From Trachythela sp. YZ-2020 (lineage: Eukaryota; Cnidaria; Anthozoa; Malacalcyonacea; Clavulariidae): a stretch of DNA of 64,000 nucleotides. The notes below the pieces were generated by a model. It was given only the letters and a program-made list of their open reading frames with translations. It did not search any database and was not told the DNA's origin. Shown here in pieces: positions 54,201-63,498 of the stretch. The stretch spans positions 9,585,501 through 9,649,500 of the forward strand of contig JADLSH010000393.1 of NCBI GenBank assembly GCA_016169945.1, written 5' to 3'. Every line of letters starts with the position of its first letter. Position 1 is the stretch's first letter. Both the position numbers and the translations under genes were made by a program.

Positions 54201-57167
54201 TCTAGTACAGTTGTTACTACAGACATAAACACCGAGATTGAAAGAAAGGAGCTTCGTTTCACTGACAATATTTTGAAGCCAGTCAGCATTTCGTCTAAAC
54301 TGTCAAAGGCCTTACTCGAAATCTTAAACATTCCTTAGAAAATTCCTTAAAAATGGAATTCCTTAAAAAAATCCTTAAAACTTTGCAGAGAAATGTCGTG
54401 AACCTCTGGTCGTGAACTAAAATTGTCATGGAATAATGTCGCGAAATTTGCAATTCACATGTCATTCCGCATTCATTTCGCACAGCCATTCCGCCTTTTT
54501 CATTCACCATGTACCTACCCACCCAAAACGGCAATTTGACGTTTTGTGTGGCAAGTTTAATATAGGCGTTGCCCCTAAGCAGTGTTGTTTTGCAAATAAA
54601 AGAAGTGGGGGGCACTACTGAAAATCAAAATAGGTGCGGCAATTGGGCGTGGCCACTGGGATTTAAGTCAACGGGTAGTGTACTAGTGTCCTGGATATTA
54701 TTTAGTTATATAATTTATTTCAAATAAAAAACATATTTTTATATAATGTGTACAATTGATAGTTGATACCTAAAACTAAACAAACTAAATTGGTTTTTGT
54801 ATCTGCGCTTGGACAGAATATATTGCTGTCGTCCATGTAAGTAAGTAAGTAAGTAATGTAAGTTTGTTCGTTAGCTTGTAGCCAATCAGCGACAAGCATA
54901 ACTACCAATCAGCGAGCAGTAGCGATTGCTGCCGCCTGTACGCAGGCCATAGTACACGGTACCCATAGTACACGGTACCCATAGTACACGGTACCCATAG
55001 TACACGGTACCCATAGTACACGGTACCCATAGTACACGGTACCCATAGTCACCTAGTGTCACACGTAAGGCTGTCAACAACAATACATCTATGAAATTGG
55101 ACTCAAATTCAAAGATTTTGTACAACTTCAGCAGTTCGCTGACCGTGGTACACTGTACACCGTTGGCCTTTTAATTTACAACCATTAGTCGCATTAATAA
55201 AGATATTTAGACAAGTATTTATGAAAATATTTTAGAAGGCGTAATATGTGAAAGGTGTAACCCTGTAAACGTTTGGGTCAGTCATCTGTGCATAATTATA
55301 TATCCTGAAAGTGTTAGTGATTTGTATTGCAATAATTTATTTAATGGACGAACGCGTCAGCAGTCGGATGAGACATTTATAGAGTGTCATGTACAAAGCA
55401 TAACCGCATATACCTGTATTGAGAGTTTTTGAGACATCTAGAGTTAATGTATGAAAGAGCAACGCTTAATAATACTGCAATACTATAATCGTGTAACAAT
55501 ATCTTGCGTATTTCTAAAGAATTACATGGGTGATGTAAGTATACCGTTGTAAATATTTTACGTGTTTTATTTTAAAGAGTGAAACAGTATTATACTATAG
55601 CAAATGTTTGCTGGTGTAATATTAGTCTCCTACGCAGCCTGTTAGGTGTTCTCCCCATGTATGTGGGGAGAACACCTCGCACCCGCGAACAGGCTGCGTA
55701 GGAGACTAGTGTAATATCAGTTCATCAAAGAACGACACAATATGATATGATATGGTGGTTTGTGGCAATATAAATGTGTGTCTTTTTGTTGCGGAGACAG
55801 CTGTTGAGTAATTGTATTGATAAGGAACGACAGTTACAACACAATATTACAGCGTAGCAAATGTTTGGGGGGATAGAAGAATGCCTGCCTGTATTATTAA
55901 ATATTTAAGAACGTAACATGGCCAATATTTTACTCTAACCTCGACTCTAACTTTGCAATATAATCAGCATATTTCCGTACTAGTATATTTACAGTAAAAA
56001 CATAAATACCTGCACACTTCCGTTTCTGTAATTGCTTTTGTATTTCAGTATTAACATTTGATTGGTTGTCAATTACACTATCGTTTTCAGAAGTACTGTA
56101 TCGCCTACAAAAGTATTACGTCGCAATGGATATAAATCATCTATAATTTCTATCGTGGTTCTGTATCTGCTACAGAAGTTTTGAAAACGTTCCTGAAATT
56201 GACAACCAATCAAATGTTAATACTGAAATACACAAGCAAATTTTACAGAAACGGAAGTGTGCAGGTAGTGTGCAGGTATTTCCGTTTTGACTGTAAAATT
56301 GTGCTGTTTGTTTACATAAGTAATGACATCTATTTTTAACTGTGATTTTGTCTATTGTTAGTTACTTCTTGAAAGGGGTGGGATCAAATTACACTGCCAA
56401 ACCTTGCAGACGGTCTTTCCCCTCCTTAGCCTTGCCCGCTAGGACAGCAGTTGTCGCTTGCTGGGTCAACTCACACAGCCGAGTTGAAAATTGCACAACA
56501 CCCGCTAACCGCACACACTACACCTGCTAACCGCACAAACTGCACACACTAACCGCACAAACCTCAACCAAACCGCAGTGTTAAGTTACTTGTAGGCAGT
56601 ACTGTAGTGCTCTATAATGTTCCTTGATGTGGAATGTGATGTCTGCATTCTGCTTAGTTTAATGTATGCCTGGGGAAACGCCGTTCCTTCTGAGAAAATA
56701 GTGGGGGGGGGGTGGCGTTTCCCCTGCAAATTTAAATACCACTGCCCCTAAGGCATATACTGACTACTGTATTGAATCATTATAACTTACATCAGTCACC
56801 ATTGTAGCAATTAGCCAGTTACATCAATTTAGTTGGTTTGGAATCCGAATATTATATAAATCGCTGGCAACTCTGCAGTCTTCAATACAGTACAACACTA
56901 TTGACTACCATTGAGTACATGTGAAAACATACCTCTATTTTATAGAGGCTTTTTACTGATCCCAACAAAGGCAACAAAAATGAAAATGATCAAAGGTTAA
57001 TAGTTAATACCTTCTAACAGCTTCCTAAACTTTTCCAACTTTAGGTTGACAAGGTAAGGTACCATTTTCCGCACCTCTGCAGGAATTTTAGATCCATGAA
57101 AAAGAATACTATCGCCTTGAAATGCTGGATTTGAACTCAAAGTTCCTGTTCGGTCACGCGCAGCCAT
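45135..57167 (-). CDS. COMMD5: COMM domain-containing protein 5, 5 exons, 206 aa
   Basis: Minus-strand coding exons 57167-57011, 52179-51990, 49616-49521, 49237-49162 and 45236-45135 join in phase for exactly 621 nt. The N-terminal part has FHGSKIPAEVRKMVPYLVN and FRKLLE, then the helical region LSEDSILQLFSGLHRIMK. The COMM domain follows: LKWRVDVTIST, VFMEVKSSDGSIKSFE, and RFNELEYDVAYVLKEMEDL with the closing EKR. COMMD proteins form hetero-decamers with CCDC22/CCDC93 in the Commander complex, which recycles endosomal cargo, and also affect NF-kB; COMMD5 is known as HCaRG. The protein is a little shorter than the vertebrate form as I recall it, mainly before the COMM domain. Intron 4 carries a LINE in the same orientation. 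All frames are intact, so the gene is probably active. Confidence 0.92.
45514..48888 (-). pseudogene. Near full-length CR1-like LINE with AP endonuclease and RT
   Basis: A 469-codon frame (48578-47169) has a Pro/Lys/Ser-rich start, then an AP-type endonuclease: LILSNVMSLAPKIDEV, CLTETWLQSHI, GTVYHPPNS, IILLGDFNKL, LDLVLTNLK, LSDHFSVELH. RT pieces follow in other frames: GPDGIPTWLLKENADLLTDP, YFKKAFDLIDHYNIL, PQGTKLGPWLFTVMINDLD, the catalytic KFVDDTTLS, and the thumb (LFYLTCIRPLTEYACPVFH). At least three frameshifts (near 47050, 46480, 46200 and 45900) inactivate it. It lies inside COMMD5 intron 4. Confidence 0.9.
48551..48868. repeat. Tandem duplication of ~80 bp (238-bp period) within the LINE start
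   Basis: TTTTAGGTGGTTTTGATATT... at 48555 recurs at 48793, so the encoded WINKLP-I/V-EISKPPKKSN segment is present twice. Confidence 0.85.
49162..49237 (-). CDS. COMMD5: COMMD5 exon 4
   Basis: SLNRVLVPTVFMEVKSSDGS to KSFE, donor GAG/GTGAGT. Confidence 0.92.
49521..49616 (-). CDS. COMMD5: COMMD5 exon 3 (start of COMM domain)
   Basis: Acceptor TTTTCTAG; NNKIRLPGLQSLKWRVDVTI; donor CCAG/GTAAAC. The Trp in LKWRVDV is the hallmark of the COMM domain. Confidence 0.92.
49702..49806 (+). repeat. 27-29-bp tandem repeat
   Basis: Four copies of ACATTACATTGTACAATACC-TCTTA units alternating with and without an extra AA, in COMMD5 intron 2. Confidence 0.9.
50865..50985. repeat. Imperfect foldback, possible MITE
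   Basis: TAGCCTCGCCACAGGCATC against GATGCCTGCGGAGGATG. Decayed; no TSD established. Confidence 0.35.
51289..51595 (+). mobile_element. tRNA-derived SINE with conserved central domain
   Basis: Box A TGGCGCAGTCGTCAGAGC lies at 51299-51316. The central GGGTTTTCTCCGGGCACTCC (51391 on) resembles the deeply conserved eumetazoan SINE domain called Nin-DC; that name is from memory. The tail is AT-rich with repeated TATGTTA. Confidence 0.7.
51638..51720 (+). CDS. Possible single exon with SAM-like sequence
   Basis: An AG/TGATTTT acceptor and AAAG/GTATTG donor enclose DFKGKDVDFVCKWLQDNF and LAKLIDVFK. The order VxxWL...F resembles the start of a SAM domain. It is on the strand opposite COMMD5, inside its intron 2. 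No partner exons were found, so it could be a remnant. Confidence 0.3.
51990..52179 (-). CDS. COMMD5: COMMD5 exon 2
   Basis: Acceptor TTATTTAG; HSLESYDVDQDLLCNL through TSIKQESYKAELISY; donor CAA/GTAAGT. Confidence 0.9.
52569..52738. mobile_element. 170-bp MITE with ~37-bp TIRs
   Basis: GGTACGTTTCCACGCTACGA and its inverse GCAGCGTGTAAACGCACC. Flanks TTAA (52565-52568) and TTTAA (from 52739) suggest a TTAA target. An ACACCCTGTA fragment follows at 52750. Confidence 0.75.
52850..53377 (+). other. 175-codon open frame of unknown meaning
   Basis: A long frame in AT-rich DNA with Phe/Ile/Leu-rich stretches (FQYFVVLVLIYNWFLP; SVISLLIFHNLYNFCVLV) that could be membrane spans. No family is recognised, no splice or start context stands out, and it lies in the COMMD5 intron. 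Chance is a fair explanation. Confidence 0.2.
53412..53430 (+). repeat. Poly-G tract
   Basis: About 18 G in a row, after an AT-rich stretch. Confidence 0.9.
53639..54051. mobile_element. hAT-like element with 8-bp TSD
   Basis: CATTCAAC flanks both sides (53631-53638, 54052-54059). It starts CAGGGCCGTGCCGATGG; the right end has GCACGACCCTGG followed by CTGTG. The inside is AT-rich with C runs. No transposase. Confidence 0.7.
54440..54520. repeat. Fragment of the 43020 MITE family
   Basis: CATGTCATTCCGCATTCATT and CAGCCATTCCGCCTTTT resemble the right end of the element at 43020-43240. Confidence 0.5.
54946..55050 (+). repeat. 16-bp tandem repeat CATAGTACACGGTACC
   Basis: Six near-perfect copies with GGTACC and GTAC palindromes in each unit; not CRISPR, since there are no spacers. 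Confidence 0.95.
55624..55710. repeat. Foldback element with nested hairpin
   Basis: The outer arms TAGTCTCCTACGCAGCCTGT and inverse enclose an inner hairpin AGGTGTTCTCCCCA with its inverse. Confidence 0.9.
55992..56293. mobile_element. 302-bp TA-target MITE
   Basis: TIRs of about 90 bp (TACCTGCACACTTCCGTTTC; ACATTTGATTGGTTGTCAAT and inverses), flanked by TA at 55990-55991 and 56294-56295. The right arm has an internal GTGTGCAGGTA duplication. Confidence 0.8.
56500..56580 (+). repeat. CTAACCGCACAAACTGCACAC-like low-complexity repeat
   Basis: Three to four irregular copies of AACCGCACA. Nothing else is seen from 56300 to 57000. Confidence 0.6.
57011..57167 (-). CDS. COMMD5: COMMD5 exon 1
   Basis: MAARDRTGTLSSNPAFQGD to FRKLLE, donor GAAG/GTATTA. 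The region upstream (57170-57300) has no strong TATA. Confidence 0.9.
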
Positions 57168-58129
57168 GTTTGTTGTTCTTCCGTTGAATTCTGTACTTTC
57201 CCATTGCCATGTAGTACTTCATGAGAAATTAATGAAATGACCTACTCACTATAGAAACAAAGAAGTTGAGGCACCACTGTCAGTGGACTGTAGTTGACGC
57301 CTAGATTTGATACCATGTATACCATAAACCATAAATTATTTATTTTGTGATGTATTATTTTAAAATACAAAACATTAATATTACATTATACATTATCATT
57401 ATACGTAACTTGTAACATAATATATATTCCTATGTGTGTTTTCTTTTCTCTTTTTTGGTATATGAGAATAAAGTTTTATTATTATTTATTTATTATTTTG
57501 GGTTTATGTGCATTTATTGTGCATTTCGTCTTTGGAAAGAAAGACAAAGTCTTACCCACTTTTTAACCATTAATCGATATACTTATTTTTGCCAATCGAT
57601 TCAAGATACTTGTAATCCTGTTGACTGACAGACAAACGATCAAACACATCAAACAAACACACAAACATGCATGATTTATCCAATTTATTCACGATTGTTC
57701 TGTCAGCAAATATGTATATCAATGTGAACACATAAAGCTAAGTATTGGACATGCTTTCGTGAAAGTCTGTGCAAGATTGAAGATTCCTCATAGTTGTCAA
57801 ATTATTTATTTAGCCCAATAAAAAGTGGAAAGTTATATTATTTTCTAAATGTTTGTGAAATTTTCGTATCTGAAATGGGGCCAAAATGGACCGACACTGT
57901 CTGCCCCATCTGGCCAAACCCCACCCTCTATTTGACCATTCGATCGCCCTTTGAAGGATGGTAATAAAATAACAATAAGTGAAGTGTGAACTATAAACTT
58001 CCTGTTATGTGTTTATACTATGTGTCTGTACTTGAACATATCGATATCAATAATTTGTTAGTTTATATTCTTGTTCATATGCCTTGATTAAACGGGAAAT
58101 ATGTTATTTACTATATCTATGTTATTACT

Positions 58130-58247
58130 ATGAGATTTAATCAAAAGGAATTGGCGTTTATCGCTCTTCAACCAGCTGAAACGTTTGACCTTCAAGGTTT
58201 ACTGTGGTTGAAAGAAAGAGATGGTTATTTTTGGCAACGTACTGAAT
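58130..58247 (+). CDS. Possible first exon of a plus-strand gene
   Basis: The ATG opens 39 codons, MRFNQKELAFIALQPAETFD then LQGLLWLKERDGYFWQRTE, ending at a strong donor (GAAT/GTGAGTG). The FDLQGLLWLKE...W pattern recalls a PH-domain start, but I cannot assign it. It lies about 960 bp from the COMMD5 start in the opposite direction, so the two might share a promoter region. No second exon was found before 64000. Confidence 0.35.
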
Positions 58248-58690
58248 GTGAGTGTTGTTCTTGGAAACTAGTTATTCCATTTTACTATGTCTGAATTTTT
58301 ATATTTTATTTTAATATATTGTACAGTATGAAAGTGATAGTGTTTTATATACACTGACCACTCGGCAGGGATTTCATTTATAGAAGCTGGCAACCAGCGT
58401 AGACGTGAAGAAATCAGGTTTCTGTTGTTTTTTGCCTACTAGATAATTTTCTCTTTTAAATATGTATTGTTTACGAAACAACGCTGACTATAGTTATCCG
58501 TCTCGACTTTTGTCGCACCAATAATTTCATATTTATTTTCTTGAAGAGTTAGACTGAATGATTATTTAGTAACTGATAACCTGATCTCGATATAGAAGCA
58601 GTACTGTTTTCGATTGGCCAGTTTATTATTAAACAGCCTAATATTTTAGGCTGATGATATTTTATAAACTGCTGTGAAGGTACTGTATCT

Positions 58691-59143
58691 GGACCGGATC
58701 AATTGAAGTTAACGACCCCCGCCCCAAGGGAGTCGTATACTTCAATGGCCATTGAAGTATATGACCCCCCCAACAAATAGCTTTTTATCAAGATGGCATT
58801 GAACTTGTTTTCGCCAGCTCATTCTCGCCACATAAATTTGTCAAGATATGCGGGCAACATGTCGAGACAAAATTGCAAAACAAAACACCTCAAGTGCATA
58901 TTATTGGTCATATTGAAAGTCTTTGAATTTGTTGCATGGTCAAAAAATCAATGAACTGAAACATAGACAATAGAAGGGAAGTCATAAAAATTCCTTTGAA
59001 ACAGACACAAACACGAAAATCCGTAAATTTTCAGGATTTAATACAAAGGGGTTCGAATACTTCAATCCGAATATTTGTTATTGAAGTATACGACCCCATT
59101 GGCGTAGGGGGGTCGTTAACTTCAATTGATTATCCGGACCTTC
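58691..59143. mobile_element. ~450-bp foldback MITE
   Basis: CAATTGAAGTTAACGACCCC and GTCGTATACTTCAAT are inverted at the right end (59080-59143). The left side has an extra local palindrome around GGCCATTGAAGTATA. Confidence 0.8.
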
Positions 59144-59146
59144 ATC

Positions 59147-59212
59147 CTTCATTCATCCTAATATTCATCCTAATATTCATCCTAATATTCATCCTAACAT
59201 TCAAATTTCAAA
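59147..59212 (+). repeat. 12-bp tandem repeat CCTAATATTCAT
   Basis: Four to five copies directly after the foldback MITE. Confidence 0.9.
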
Positions 59213-59299
59213 AATATTATATAACAGGTAATTCAAGAAATGTAAGGTCTTTCTCACCCCCCGTGATCTTTTGAATTTGGCCATTTTTCCATGGGCACT

Positions 59300-59475
59300 T
59301 TCATAAATTTTAAATGTATATTATCTGGGGATCAGAATAGTTTCAGAATGCAGAAAATACCATTTTAGAACCTTCAGATTTTCAACATTTTCCAGGGGAG
59401 CATGGCCCTGGATCCCCCAGGCGATAATCTGGCCTCAAGCGGATTATAGTTGCACCAATGCTAACATCATGGCTA
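59300..59475. repeat. Fragment related to the 33620 hAT-like MITE
   Basis: AATGTATATTATCTGGGGAT, TTTTAGAACCTTCAGATTTT and GCACCAATGCTAACATCATG follow the same order as in 33780-33930. No gene is seen from 59480 to 60790. Confidence 0.6.
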
Positions 59476-60797
59476 CCACTGCAAAGCCTCCCACACTGCT
59501 ACCCTCCCACACTGCTACCCTCCCACCCTGGGGACAACTTTTAGAACTTGATAGACTGGTCTCAGCCATGATACTATAAATAGCTTCAAGTGCGACATCA
59601 ATAAACAAAGTGCAAAGTGATGAGTGTTGGGCGCTGCCACCCGGCCCCACCCATCGTGGGCAGAACCCTGAATTCTGCATGCAATATAACGAAAAAAATA
59701 ACACTCGTTCTTTCACTATAGTGTGGCAACTTGAATATGGGCATGGCCCCTAACAAAAGAGTGAAAAGACAATTTTAGTTATGCACGGCTGCTAAAAAGT
59801 CAACTACATGAGTTTTGTGTGTAGTTTGTGTATTAAATGACGATCACTGAAAAAGTATGTATCTTGGTTATATGCATACAATGTCTGATATAAAATTCAG
59901 CAAAACATGTCTCTTCTATATAAACCAACCTTGTTGCTTTAAAACCTATTTCACAATTTTGAAATGAGTTTCAACGCTCAGTATGTTTTAGGAAAGCTAC
60001 ATACAGTTGTATGAAAGTTGGATTTTGTATATCAAATCTGTCTTCGTGCTGCAACTAATAAAACCTTTGCAATTTCCTTTACATGTTTTTTGGCAGATTT
60101 AATGGTAATTTGCTACATGTCAAAATAAACATTGTCTTTTGAAACTTCAAAATTAGTCTTTTTCTTAGCCTTTAAAAATTAGTCATTTAAAAATTGTGAA
60201 ACAGTTTTTATATTATTGTGACATGCATGTTTGGTTTAGAAGAAACATGTTTTGTTGGATTTATATAAGTACAGTATGCCTTCTTGACTTTATAATTATA
60301 CAACCGAAATCGTGTATTCAGTTTTCAGTGATTGTCATTTAATACACGAACTACACGTAATTTCGTAAAACTCCTGTAGTTGACTTCTTATGAGCTGCGT
60401 GTAATTGTGTGTAATTAAAATTGTCTTTTGTTATATTTGTGCATGCTTCGTGTAGTTGTTGAGTGTAGTGCACAAGCTGTGCGTGTAATTAAGCTTCGTG
60501 TGCACACACACAGGTGTTGCAAAACTTTTGAGTCACATTGTACAATAAAGTCACATTTGATTTTGTGTTGTGAACACATTCAATTTGGGGAGCATAATAA
60601 GGAAGTGTTCAAACATTGGAATAAGCAATTATCATGTTTCAGATAACTAACACATACTTTTGGAGATAGTCTATCATGGCCTTGAGAGTAGGTTAAATCC
60701 TATGCACGAGAATAACCCTTTCCAACACTATATCCAGTGTAACTCTCCCCAAAGGCGTTCAACACTATTGAAAATCGTTATCCCTCTGACTGAGAAC

Positions 60798-61840
60798 TTA
60801 AACTGCTTCAATATGAAAACTGTAGCCGAAACTGTTGCTGACGATTCCAGCTAAACTCGGAATAGAACAAAGCCAACTTATGACCAATGTACTGTAGGAG
60901 ATAATGGAACACCATCTTGGGAGGGAGAGACCCAAGGCCCAAGACAGGCGAATAATTTTATCATGAGGTGCCAAATACAGACTCATAGCCAGGACAAGAA
61001 ATGTATATCTGGACCTGATTAGCCTAGATGAACCAAATAGCCCTTGCGAAAGCAACACACTTAGACTTTTTTTGCTGTCAAAAATTAGATAAAAATTTCA
61101 AGACTCCAGTATTCATCAATACACAGCCCAAAACATGACGTGATTCTGGAAATTAGCAAAATGTCCCACAACGCCGAATACAGCAGGTGTAAGGTGCGCA
61201 GGATGATCCGCACCCCAGCGAAGGGTCTTGAAAACCCAGATCCAATTCTTGTATGTGGTGCTTCGTTGTGGAGACAACCACTAGAAAAGAATAAACAAGT
61301 AGCAAATAGCACATTAAAAACCACTCAGATTCTGACAGCTCAAGTAGCCATAGCTCAGTAAAAATTCAAAGTATGCATGTTGACCAAATGCAGAATTTTA
61401 GCCATAAAGACGTCCAGGAACGTCCAGAGAGATTCTGAGGGGGGTATTCAGAATTGCACTGGGGCACCATACGGCGGAATGTCTGCAATTGAAATTGAGA
61501 AAAGACATCGGCTAGACGATTCAATCCGGGACATGAGACACCGATAATACAAAACTATACTACGGGAATAGTTGCAGAGTTGCCGAAACTGAACGCGTAA
61601 ACGGCACCACGCATTACCCCAAAGGTGGGCAGCCACAACGACGGGAAGGCAGTTGACATAGGCTGAGGAAGGAATGACCAGGAATGATAAAACCAGTCGC
61701 CAAAACCGCAAGCCCTTGAAGCTATGGTGCTGGCAGCAGGAGACAAAAAGAAACTGTTTACATTCCAGGCAGTAAATACTGGTACAGTACAATAGTCATC
61801 GGTATTGTGGAAAACATGGGAAACATCATAAAGACCCAAA
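60798..61840 (-). other. Unassigned minus-strand open frames
   Basis: Several 80-115-codon frames with hydrophobic stretches (MSLYLAPHDKIIRLSWALG; GDWFYHSWSFLPQPMS) lie next to each other. They overlap in different frames with no clear splice sites, and their right edge runs into the foldback element. They may be a decayed element coding region or chance. Confidence 0.15.
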
Positions 61841-62078
61841 GATAAAGGCCTGGTTCACATGATCTGACTTGTCGGAACGGATTCTCCCCCTGACGTATGT
61901 AATTTACTGCATTTGCTGACAAGAGTAAGGCCATTGGCTCATACCTGGCGAAAAGTGTAGTTGTTGCTGTATTGTGTGAAGTCACATACGGTATAGACGG
62001 CCGGCCAAAGATCTGAAAGTTAAACTCTGATGGCATTTTTTGTTACAAGCTGCCAACTAGCATTTTCTTATAGTTTAA

Positions 62079-62313
62079 AGGTGATGTAAAGTCCCGATGT
62101 AAACAAACCGGCAACGTCCGTTTGTTTACATTTTAAACACGCTATATTTAAAAAAATATGATGTGTTCTGGTTCGCTATGCTTTAAATAAATACAGATTC
62201 GATTTTCTGATTTAGGAGATGTCAAATTTTAGTCGAAACAACGCGAAATTTGGGCATTGTTTACATCGCAGGATCCCCCATAGAACATGCGCAGAATGGA
62301 CTTTACATGGTCT
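62079..62313. mobile_element. 235-bp TTAA-target MITE
   Basis: AGGTGATGTAAAGTCC and GGACTTTACATGGTCT ends, TTAA on both sides (62075-62078, 62314-62317). The right arm of the foldback gives the empty site (ATAGTTTGTACATTGG in reverse). Confidence 0.85.
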
Positions 62314-62569
62314 TTAAACATTGGTGAACAAGATTATATGTGTTGGCACTTCTGATTTTGACTTTACAGCCGAAGACTTGAGAATTTCGATATTTTGCCT
62401 ATTAAAGTACTATGTTGACTAAAAATGCAAAATTTCTTATTATAACTTATGCATTAATTAGGGCATTTTCCACATTTTTGAGCGTTAAAATCTCAAAATA
62501 GGCTACGAAACCCGTACTACCCGCTTAATTGTCTTATACATACTTTTTTGCGTACTTTCTTATGGTATA

Positions 62570-62826
62570 TCGTAGACTTTAATTCAGCGTCGGCCACGGA
62601 CATATAGAACAAATTGAGGGTTGCTTCGCGTGTGCCTAAAAGATATAAACAAAATCTCGACGTTTCGAGCTAAAGCCCTTCGTCAGGAGAAATTAGTAGA
62701 CAGATAAACACATTACATCAGCTTTTATAATGAAAATAAAGTAGTCATAACAATCATAACAAAATAGAATTAATATGTAAAGATATAGACTGCGTGCAGG
62801 CTTCGGCCCGATTATAGGGTCGAATA
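62570..62826 (-). mobile_element. Retrozyme-like insertion with hammerhead-like core
   Basis: A 257-bp insert is flanked by an exact 13-bp duplication TTCTTATGGTATA (62557-62569, 62827-62839). On the minus strand it contains CTGACGA, a GGGC-TTTA-GCTC stem-loop, GAAAC, then GTCGAGA (62686-62655), the hammerhead core order. It has no coding capacity. Such elements need a partner RT to spread. Confidence 0.75.
62655..62686 (-). ncRNA. Hammerhead ribozyme-like core
   Basis: CTGACGA / stem II with one G-U pair / GAAAC / GTC. Stem III would be minimal, as in the retroelement forms thought to cleave as dimers. Whether it cleaves is inference. Confidence 0.55.
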
Positions 62827-63115
62827 TTCTTATGGTATAGTTTATTTTTGTTAAAAGTGAACTTGAGATTTTGCATTTTTAGTCAACATAGTACTTTAAT
62901 AGGCAAAATTTAAAAATTCTAAATATCTTTAAAGAAAAAATCAGAGGTGTTAACAGATATAGTCTTATTCACCAATGTACAAACTATAAGAAAATGCTAT
63001 TTGGCAGCTTGTAACAAAAGATGCCATCACACAAATATTTTAGAACAATTTTAAGTGTTGGCCGGCCGTCTAGTAGGAGGAGAATCTGATCGTGTGAACA
63101 TGCTTTGACAGTTGT

Positions 63116-63498
63116 TCAGTCAGAAATGGAGCCGAAGGAAGAGCAAAAGGATGCACCATGAAAATAAATAACTATGCTTCCACTTAGAAACTTAGGCATC
63201 ACAACTGCTGGACCTAACTCCACCACAGTTTTGGTGAAATAATGCAACCAATGAGAGTCGTTGCTGATACCCTGTTTTTTGAGATCAGGGGCTAGAAATG
63301 GTCCATAATGCACCGAATTGATCCCATTAAAAACTTTCGAAATAGCCCAAGACTGATACCAATGGTATGCCAAAATATATGCCTGCCCCATATTCGAAGC
63401 ATAGGCATATTAACAATTACAACAAACATATACACAAAAACCAATAAAGAAATAAGCTGAAAACACTCACCCCGAGTAATCCTTCTGCCATCCGTCAA
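63116..63498 (-). other. Unassigned frames right of the foldback element
   Basis: Two overlapping frames of 68 and 91 codons (GQAYILAYHWYQSWAISKVF; VVMPKFLSGSIVIYFHG). No family or splice context is recognised. Nothing else is seen to 64000. Confidence 0.15.

Larger units (their letters stand above)
61850..63115. mobile_element. 1.27-kb foldback element
   Basis: Both halves carry, inverted, GTTCACATGATC/GATCGTGTGAAC, AGACGGCCGGCCA, the GATGGCATTTTTTGTTACAA block, CATTTTCTTATAGTTT, and TTTTGCCTATTAAAGTACTA (left 61985-62440, right 62868-63110). The left half has a MITE (62079-62313) and the centre a retrozyme-like insert (62570-62826). Confidence 0.75.

Noticed and set aside
53815..54331. Minus frames in the 53.8-54.3 kb region
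   Set aside because: They cross C runs, poly-T tracts and the hAT-like element end; composition is that of noncoding repeat.
54946..55050. CRISPR array
   Set aside because: Perfect tandem units without spacers in eukaryotic DNA.
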